Below are positions 52,023 through 61,000 of a DNA stretch of 64,000 nucleotides, one piece after another. Position numbers and translations under genes: made by a program. Position 1 is the stretch's first letter, and the number at the start of each line of letters is the position of its first letter. The DNA is from Haliotis asinina (Eukaryota; Mollusca; Gastropoda; Lepetellida; Haliotidae), in contig NC_090287.1 in NCBI RefSeq assembly GCF_037392515.1, positions 15,489,001 to 15,553,000 of the forward strand. Reading direction: 5' to 3'. The notes below the pieces were generated by a model. That model was not told the DNA's origin and ran no database searches. It worked only from the letters and a program-made list of their open reading frames with translations.

Positions 52023-55000
52023 CTGCACAGCAAACAAGACATTCTCAATGGACATAAATGGAGCTGACATTCTCATAGGCTGAGGTGTGGGTGCTAAAAG
52101 CTAAGTCAACATTATGATAAGGTTTGTGTGCAGTCTAAGGCAATGCAGATTTACTGCCCTTAGCAATGTCCATACTTTTAGTCAGCAGCCTTCCCAAACA
52201 CATGTCTCCGTGACGTATTGAAAGATTATGACTTCAGGATTTGTTTGAGTGGCATTCTAGAAGTTGCTGGTGTAGAGATGACACAAAGTTATGTATGATC
52301 AACTTCTATATTTCATGCCTGAAAGTGGTATAGGCACCTATCGAAATGTTGCAAACATTAAAATAAACAAGGTGTTCATTCATAAAGTTGTGTCATCGCT
52401 ATGACTTCAAAATTGTTCAAATATCTCCTCATTAACACATGTAAACTGACAATATGATGATGATTATCATGCTAATATGTACTAGAAATTGAGGATGCAC
52501 TTAAGATTGTCTCTTGTTCCTGCAAGTTACACTGACAGACATTAAGAAGTTTTTGAGTTCTGCTCCAGAAACAAAATCGTTTCCATGGAAACCGAGAAAC
52601 TAAAAAATCACAACAACCTGTAACTAGCAAAAGGCACCATTGCAGTCTCTGACTGGCACATCTACCACATTTTGCAGAAACATAATTTTTTTGTTATGCT
52701 CCGGAAACGAAGCACATCCCTTCATTTTGAGACTAAGTCTGAAACATTTCCATGGAAACCCAGAAAATAATAAATAAAAAAAACCTGTAAATACCAAAAG
52801 GCACCACTTTGGGACCTGCTACACATATCTACCAAGTTCTGCTGGAAAATATTGAACGGATTTTGAGTTCTTCTCCGGAAACGAAGCCCACCCCACCATT
52901 AGACTAACACCAAAATGTTCCATGGAAAAACAAAAAAGATAAAAATGCCAAAACTCTGCAAATAGCAAAAGGCACAATTATAGGTTCTGATTATTATATC
53001 TATCAAGTTTGGTATAAAAATATTGAACGGTTTGTGAGTTATGCTCCGGAAACAAAATGATTACGGACGGACGAGGCATCGACTATATCCCCCAGCATTA
53101 CATGCCAGGGGGATAACAAATACCTACCCTCAACCCCTGCCTCGCTGTCACCAAGTGGCCAGCTCCTCACCAATACAAACAAATACCTACCCTCAATCCT
53201 TGCATCACTGTCACCAAGTGGTCAACTCCTCACCAATACAAACAAATACCTACATTCAACCCCTGCCTCAATATCAGCAAATGGTCAGCTCCTCACCAAT
53301 ACAAACAAATACCTACCTTCAACCACTGCCTCACTGTCACCAAGTGGTGAACTCCTTACAAACACAAATACCTACCTTCAACCCCTGCCTCGCTGTCAAA
53401 AAGTGGTCAACTCCTCACCAATACAAATACCTACCCTCACCCTCTGCCTCGCTGTCACCAAGTGGTCAGCTCCTCACCAATACAAATAGCTACCCTCACC
53501 CCCTGCCTCGCTGTCACCAAGTGGTCAGCTCCTCACCAATATAAACAAATACCTACCCTCACCCTCTGCCTCGCTGTCACCAAGTGGTCAGCTCCTCACC
53601 AATACAACATCTACCCTCACCCCCTGCCTCGCTGTCACCAAGTGGTCAGCTCCTCACCAATACAAATACCTACATTCAACCCCTGCCTCGCTGTCAAAAA
53701 GGGGTCAGCTCCTCACCAATACAAATACCTACCCTCACCCTCTGCCTCGCTGTCACCAAGTGGTCAGCTCCTCACCAACACAAATACCTACATTCAACCC
53801 CTGCCTCGCTGTCAAAAAGTGGTCAGCTCCTCACCAATACAAATACCTACCCTCACCCCCTGCCTCACTGTCACCAAGTGGTCAGCTCCTCACCAATACA
53901 AACAAATACCTACCCTCACCCTCTGCCTCGCTGTCACCAAGTGGTCAGCTCCTCACCAATACAAATAGCTACCCTCACCCCCTGCCTCTCTGTCACCAAG
54001 TGGTCAGCTCCTCACCAGTACAAACAAATATCTACCTTCAAAACTTTGTCACTGTCACCAAGTGGTCAGCTCCTCACCAGTACAAACAAATATCTACCCT
54101 CAACCACTGCTTCATTGTCGCCAAGTGACCAGCTCCTCACCAATACAAACAAATATCAACGCACAACCCCTGCCTCACTGTCACCAAGTGGTCAACTCCT
54201 CATCAATACAAATACCTACCCTCACCCTCTGCCTTGCTGTCACCAAGTGGGAAGAAATTGTTCATCTCCTCCTTGTATAAAGTGACATCCACCTTCATGA
54301 AGAGGCAGAATATGACTCTCTCCACCTGTATGGAAGAAGACAAGCATTAATAACCATGACACGCATATAGGGACAATCACACTGCAGGAAATATTCTACC
54401 TTATAGAGACAAAATATTTTGAGAACATTAAATCTATACTGAATAAGTTAAATTAATTTACAAAAAGTGATATAATTGCTAAAAAGCATAATATTAGAAT
54501 ATCCTGTCTGATGACTATAAATAACCAAGTTTGGACCAGATGATCCAGTGACAGACATCATGAGCTGTACATGCCATTCTCAGAAGCAGCCAAACAAGTT
54601 ACCAAGTCTGACCATTAGATATATATATCAAATCGATCCTTACGTGAAACATTTCACTGATATTTGCACGAGCTAGTTTTGATGGAATCCCATTAAAAAG
54701 GTCATCAATTTATCAATATGTACATATCACTGTGCTTATTAATGTCAGTTTTGTAATCATGTGATCAACCTTTTGTCTTATGGGAAAGCAGTATAATGCC
54801 TTAAGTTGACACATTAAAACATTTGAGTCCAAAGTCAGTGTGTAATGTAATGTAAAGTGAGTGAGTGAGTTTAGTTTTATGCCACTTTTAGCAATAGTCA
54901 AGGCTACTCAACCACCCCTGTACTGTCCACAATACTATCATACCTCAGGTCCATAGGGATCATCTTCCAGAAATTCTCGAACTGTTTTCAATGCAACTTT

Positions 55001-58000
55001 GACAGCCTTCTCATTTGGATAACCTGAAACAGATGCATTTAATCAAATATCATCATAAGCTCCTCAGAGCGAGCGAGTGAGTGAGTGAGTGAGTGAGTGA
55101 GTGAGTGAGTGAGTGAGTGAGAGTGTGAGAGTGTGGCCTTACATAGCTTTTAGCAATATTCCAGCAATATCAAGGAGGGGCACATCTGTAATGGATTTCA
55201 CACATTGTATCCACGTGGGGAATCAAATGCTGGTCTTCAGTTTCCAAGCAAATGCTTTAACCACTAGGATACTGATGGGTCCAAATATTCAGAAGCATGG
55301 CGTAAAGTACATGGGTTGACTGAATGTCCTGGTTAACTTATGAATACTCCTGGATCAGAACAGCGTATGTAATTAATGTCACAGCACTGAAGCTCACCTG
55401 CATATGTCAACAAACCTGTCAACAAAGATGTCCACAAAGACAGCTGAGCTTTGTGTATGCCTGTTTGTTTATTATTAATGCTGCACTAAGCAATACTTAG
55501 TGTTGCACCCAGGAATTTGAGATTAAGGGGGACATCCCCCTAAACTGTTACAAAAGAGGGGGACCTGACACCAAAAAGGGGGGATCACATACTGACTAAT
55601 GATATTTATTTACTATAATGCTGATGCTGTCACAAAAATGCGAAATATGCATCTTTCTTTCTTACTTCGCCAAGCTGCAATAGCAGCATCACAAGGAAAT
55701 TAATTGGAGCTGGGTCCCTCAATTTGGATTGTCACTAACTGATTCACTTTGAATCAAGTCTGTTTCTAGTGTTAGTGTGGATAATGTTCTGACAACTAAA
55801 GCCCCTCTCAGTCTCAAGGGGAATGTTCAAGTCAAGCTGAACGAGTTTCACAAGATTGGGGACTGATTTCCATGGTTTGATTTAACAAGAGTCATCAGAA
55901 GATGACACATCCAACCGGACCCCACATGTTTGAAAGGACAAATAATCTGAGAGTTTTTTAGACTAAGTTTGAATTGTTTCCATGGAATTCATGCAAATGA
56001 TAAATGCCATATATCTGTAACCAGTAAAGTGACAATTTCATATATCTGTCAATATCTGTTGAAAGATATGAATTGGTTTTCGAGTTGTGCTCTGGGAACG
56101 AAGCCCATCCCTCCATTTTGAGACTATGTCTGAAATGTTTCCATGGAAACCGAGAAAATAATAAATCACAAAAACCTGTGCATAACAAAAGGCACCACTT
56201 CAGCTTCTGACTGATATATCTACCAAGTTCTGCAGAAAAATATTGAACGGTTTTTCAGTTCTGCTCTGGAAACGAAACATACCTCTCACTTTTGAGACCA
56301 TGTCTGAAACATTTCCAAGGAAGCCAAGAAAATAAGAAATCACAAATACCTGTAAAGACCAAAAGGCACCACTATAGGTTCAGATTGATATATCTACTAG
56401 TTTTGCAGAAAAATGTTGTACGGTTTTTGAGTTCTGTTCCGGAAACATGGCCCATCCCTCCATTTTGAGACTATGTTCGAAATGTTTCCATGGAAACCAA
56501 GAAAATAATAAATCACATAAACCTGTAAATAGCAAAAGGCATCACTTCAGCTTCTGACTGATACATTTACCAAATTTTGCAGAAAAATATAGAACGGTTT
56601 TTGAGTTCTGCTCCGGAAACAAAACACACCTCTCACTTTTGAGACTATGTCTGAAACGTTTCCACGGAAACCGAAAAAATAATAAATCACAAAAACCTCC
56701 ACGTAGCAAAAGGCACCACTTTAGCTTCTGACTAATATATCTACCAAGTTTTGCAGAAAAATATTGAACGGTTTTTGAGTTCTGCTCCGGAAGCGAAGCC
56801 CACCCCACCATAAGACTAACACCAAAATGTTCCATGGAAAAACAACAAAAATATAAATGCCAAAAATCTGTAAATAGGAAAAGGCAAAACCATAGGCTGA
56901 GGTTACTACACCTATCAAGTTTGGTTTAAAAATATTGAACAGTTTTTGGGTTATGCTGGGGGGGTAAATAGCTTCCACAATGTATTAAGATTAAGATTAT
57001 TCAGACTAGTTGCTTCTGTAGTCACACGTTCGCATTTGGTTTCATTCCCATTAAGTCTAACAGCATGGTCACGGCTAACAGATTCAGAGCAATTTTGTTG
57101 AACTTCTGAGCCAATATTAAGACGTTGTTTTGTTGTTCGTTTTCCCAAGACACTGAAGAAGTCACTAAGTTTGTTAGTTTTCCCACCGTCAGTCATGTTT
57201 GTAAACTTCTTCTAATTAAACACACGTTGCTTCTTTATCATGTAATTCAAAACAATATAGAACTTGACAGCTTCGAGTATCAGCCAATGAAATTGCCCAT
57301 ATTAGCTTACAATGAATAAGAAGCGATGTCACTGGACGAAACAATTGTGAGACTTTCCACATACCTATATACTGATATAACACTTGATAAGCCTAATTTT
57401 TAGGAAAAAAGCCAGTCTGTACCAGGGCAAGTTACCGTGTGTATTTGTCTCGTATACTGAGCTGGAAATAGCAATCAGTTGTGCACAGGTACCCCCAACT
57501 TGATCTGTCAGTGATTTCCGACATGGAATCTGATATAGTGATCAGGAAAATATTGCATCTGAAACTGTTACTTTTATCAAGAGAATATGATCTAGCATTG
57601 TTTATTGCAGGTCTATCAATGTAAAATATATATAATTACAACTAAGGATTATGTGACAGCACCTTTGGTGTATTGTTTGTGCTGTTACCGCATTCTGAAG
57701 TATACCCTTGGTGTGCCAGACTATTTTCAGTTTGACATGTGGTGGTGACCAATCATCAAGCTAAAGAAACTACGAACGTCGCCGTAACTACTCGTGTCAT
57801 TCTGGAAAGCGTCTTGTTGTAGGTCACGGAAAGAGACGAGTAGTTATTAATACTTAATAGGCATCACATGATTGGCTGGAGAAAACCTACGGATTATACC
57901 GTACATTAATGTATGCAAAACCGAAAGTAGACATACGTGAGGAAACTGATTCTGTAATGAAAAGATAGCGAATGATGCAACTGGTTTGATTTAACAAACA

Positions 58001-61000
58001 GAAGAATTAAACATGATTCACAGTCTTGTTAATGTATGTATTACAGAGGATTTTGATTTGTGATATATGAATGCGTCCAGGAGCTCCACATGTTATGTAA
58101 GTGTGTGAGTTGACACAATTAAATATGATAGGTACTTAGTGACTTAAATTGTGTGACAGGTCGCGCATCGATTTTCATTTTTTGCCGAAGGTGTACATTA
58201 TTCCGTGGGGGAATCCTGCTATAGCGCGGCTTGAATGCAACACTGAATAATCCAGCTATTAAGTGGCAGTGTGTAAATAATCGGGTCTGGACCTGACAAT
58301 CCAGTGATCAATTTCATGAGCAGAAAATCAGTGAGCCTGACCACCAGATCCGACCAGCATAAGACTAATTCTAACCTGGATTTTCACAGGACAACATTTC
58401 AACATTTCTATTCAGATATTCTGCATACACAGTTTAGACCACTCTATACATACCAAAAAAAAATAACTGAAAATGAAACCTATAAATTCTATATTTATAA
58501 CACTTATCCTATTTCACAATATGTATTTTCCCTTGCTCTTTTAACCATGGAGTGAAAACAACCTCAAACAATGTTTCCAGTATCTTGTTACACATCACCC
58601 AAACACACCTCTGCTCCATCAGCTGTTGTCAGCAGTGTTTGGAGTTCATGCAAAACTGGCATCCAGTCATGCCGACTACCTAAAACTTGGAACCAGGGTG
58701 TGTACCTTGTATACTAGGGCTAGCTATCAATGTACATCACACAGATAAATAACTGTTAACTGTATCTTTTTTCAAAATGCTAAAAATATATTGTTTTTGC
58801 ATGGGTTATTAACAAAACAGCATCTTGAACATTATTTACGAGAAGACCATGAATAAAGTTCAAAACGTGTAAGTTGAGTGAGAAAAGGAAAACATTTTCA
58901 AACACAAAAGTCAAAGAACATTATTATTGACAAAACAGCTTTCATGTCAATAATTATTGATAATTTTTCCTTTTGACAATATTTCCAATTATGAAACATT
59001 TAAGCCAGTCCTATTGTGTACTGCTGCCATTGTGTCTACTCACCATATATTCCTGTAGCTATACATGGAAAGGCCTGGAAAAGATTAACATAAAGGAATG
59101 GTGAATGCATGTTGATTATTTCAGTTGCCTTTAAGACCAAAACAATCATCCAAAACACATGAAAGTACAAAAATAAACACATGTCAGTACATTTTCGGTG
59201 TAGAAAACTAATACAAATAGTCAAAAATAATTTGGCATCTCTTGTAATGAGTGTAAGATCTCTTAGTATTTGAATATGTGTATCTCAGCATGGACACATA
59301 CAAACTGACAATAAGATGATGATTATAATGCTTATCATGTGCTAGTGACTGGAAGCACTTACAATTGTCTTCAGTTTCTCTTCCTTCATTCTCTGTAAAG
59401 ATTCAACATAACAACTCTCCAGAACCTTGGGAGATTCTCCGATTGGGCCAACAGTGTGAATAACATCTGGAAAACGACCAGTGTTATGACACATACAACA
59501 AAACAATTAGTCATTTTTTTATAACTGGCAGCTACATACAGGCATGTTTCACTGCTCCAAAAGTAGAAGTAGGTGTACATATACGACTAGTCCTCTTCTG
59601 CTACTGATTCGCCAGCTGCATGATCTGGACAGTCTTGCCAGCATTATGGTGGGAAGCAGATAAACCTATGGATTCAACTTTTAATCTCATCATAAATTAC
59701 TAACTCTACACAACTACTGAAAAAACTGAGGATTAAACATCTTCAGAGTGAGTGAGTGAGTGAGTGAGTGAGTGAGTGAGTGAGTGAGTGATGAGCAATC
59801 ACTTTAACAACTACACCACTGTCCAATTTTTCCACAACTCACGTACACCTTATATAGTCTGGTTCATAATTATTGAGAATTTTTCTTCTTACTTTGAGCT
59901 ATCCTAACACCTCAACTGATTCACTGATACTTAAAACTAAGTAATGGTATAAGGGAGGTAACTCATCTTGGCCTACTGAGTATAGTACAATTAGAGTTAC
60001 CTCCCCTGAATTTGTAGCAGACGTCATTTTCCTCAGCACTGTCAACAATGTCTGCTGAAGATAAAAGAAGGTTGATTTTTGAGTTGTGTAATCAAGGAAT
60101 TGATGATGTAAATACATTGGCAGAGAGAACAGGAACTCCTCTTTCTACTGTGTATAGGATTAGGAAGAATTTTAAAGAGGGAAAGGATTTGGGGCACCAG
60201 AAAGGAGCAGGGAGACCCAGAAAATTGGACTTCTCAGATCGCGTCCGGCTGGGAATTTTAGCGTCTAAAAAGCAAAGGGCAAGCATCTCCAACATCAGGT
60301 ATGAAATGATAGAAAGGGGATTAACAGTTGTATCAAAATCTACAGCTAGAAGAAATTTGATTGATCTTGGATGGGAGAAAAAGACTGGAATTCCTTCTCC
60401 TCTCATGAAACAAGAACATACAGACAGGCGTGTTGAGTGGTGTTTGGCACATGAAAACTTTGACTGGGAAAATGTGATTTTTACTGATGAAAGCTCAATA
60501 TGGGTATATCCCAATAATGTGAAAATATGGACAAAGTCTGCGTCAGCACCGTTGTATCGACGACCTAAAAACAGCCCAAAGTTTCATGTATGGGGAGGGA
60601 TATCCTTATTAGGAACGACCCCGCTGTGTGTGTTTGAGGGAAATCTGACAAGTCAACGCTCCACTAACATATTAGATAATTTTCTCCTTCCAAGTGCACA
60701 TGTTTTATGGAAATGACTGGATTTTGCAGCAAGATAATGATCTTAAACACACCGCAAAACATGCCAAGCAGTGGTTTCAGGAGAAAAATGTGACTGCATT
60801 ACCATTTTCTGCATATAGTCCTGACTTAAATCCCATTGAGAATATTTGGGGGATGATGAAGGAATGTGTGAATCAATAGGGGTTGACAAAAATTGAAGAC
60901 ATGAAGAGAGAAGTGGTCCGATACTGGGACAGCATAACTCACGAGACACTAACCTCTCTGATAGGAAGTATGCCTACCCGTCTTAGACTGTGCCGTGAAG

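Noticed and set aside
53041..54285. Long + strand open frames (up to 233 codons) with Pro/Ser/Gln repeats
   Set aside because: They are translations of the 59/63-bp minisatellite in an intron; similar frames occur in all three phases as the unit slips by 4 bp.
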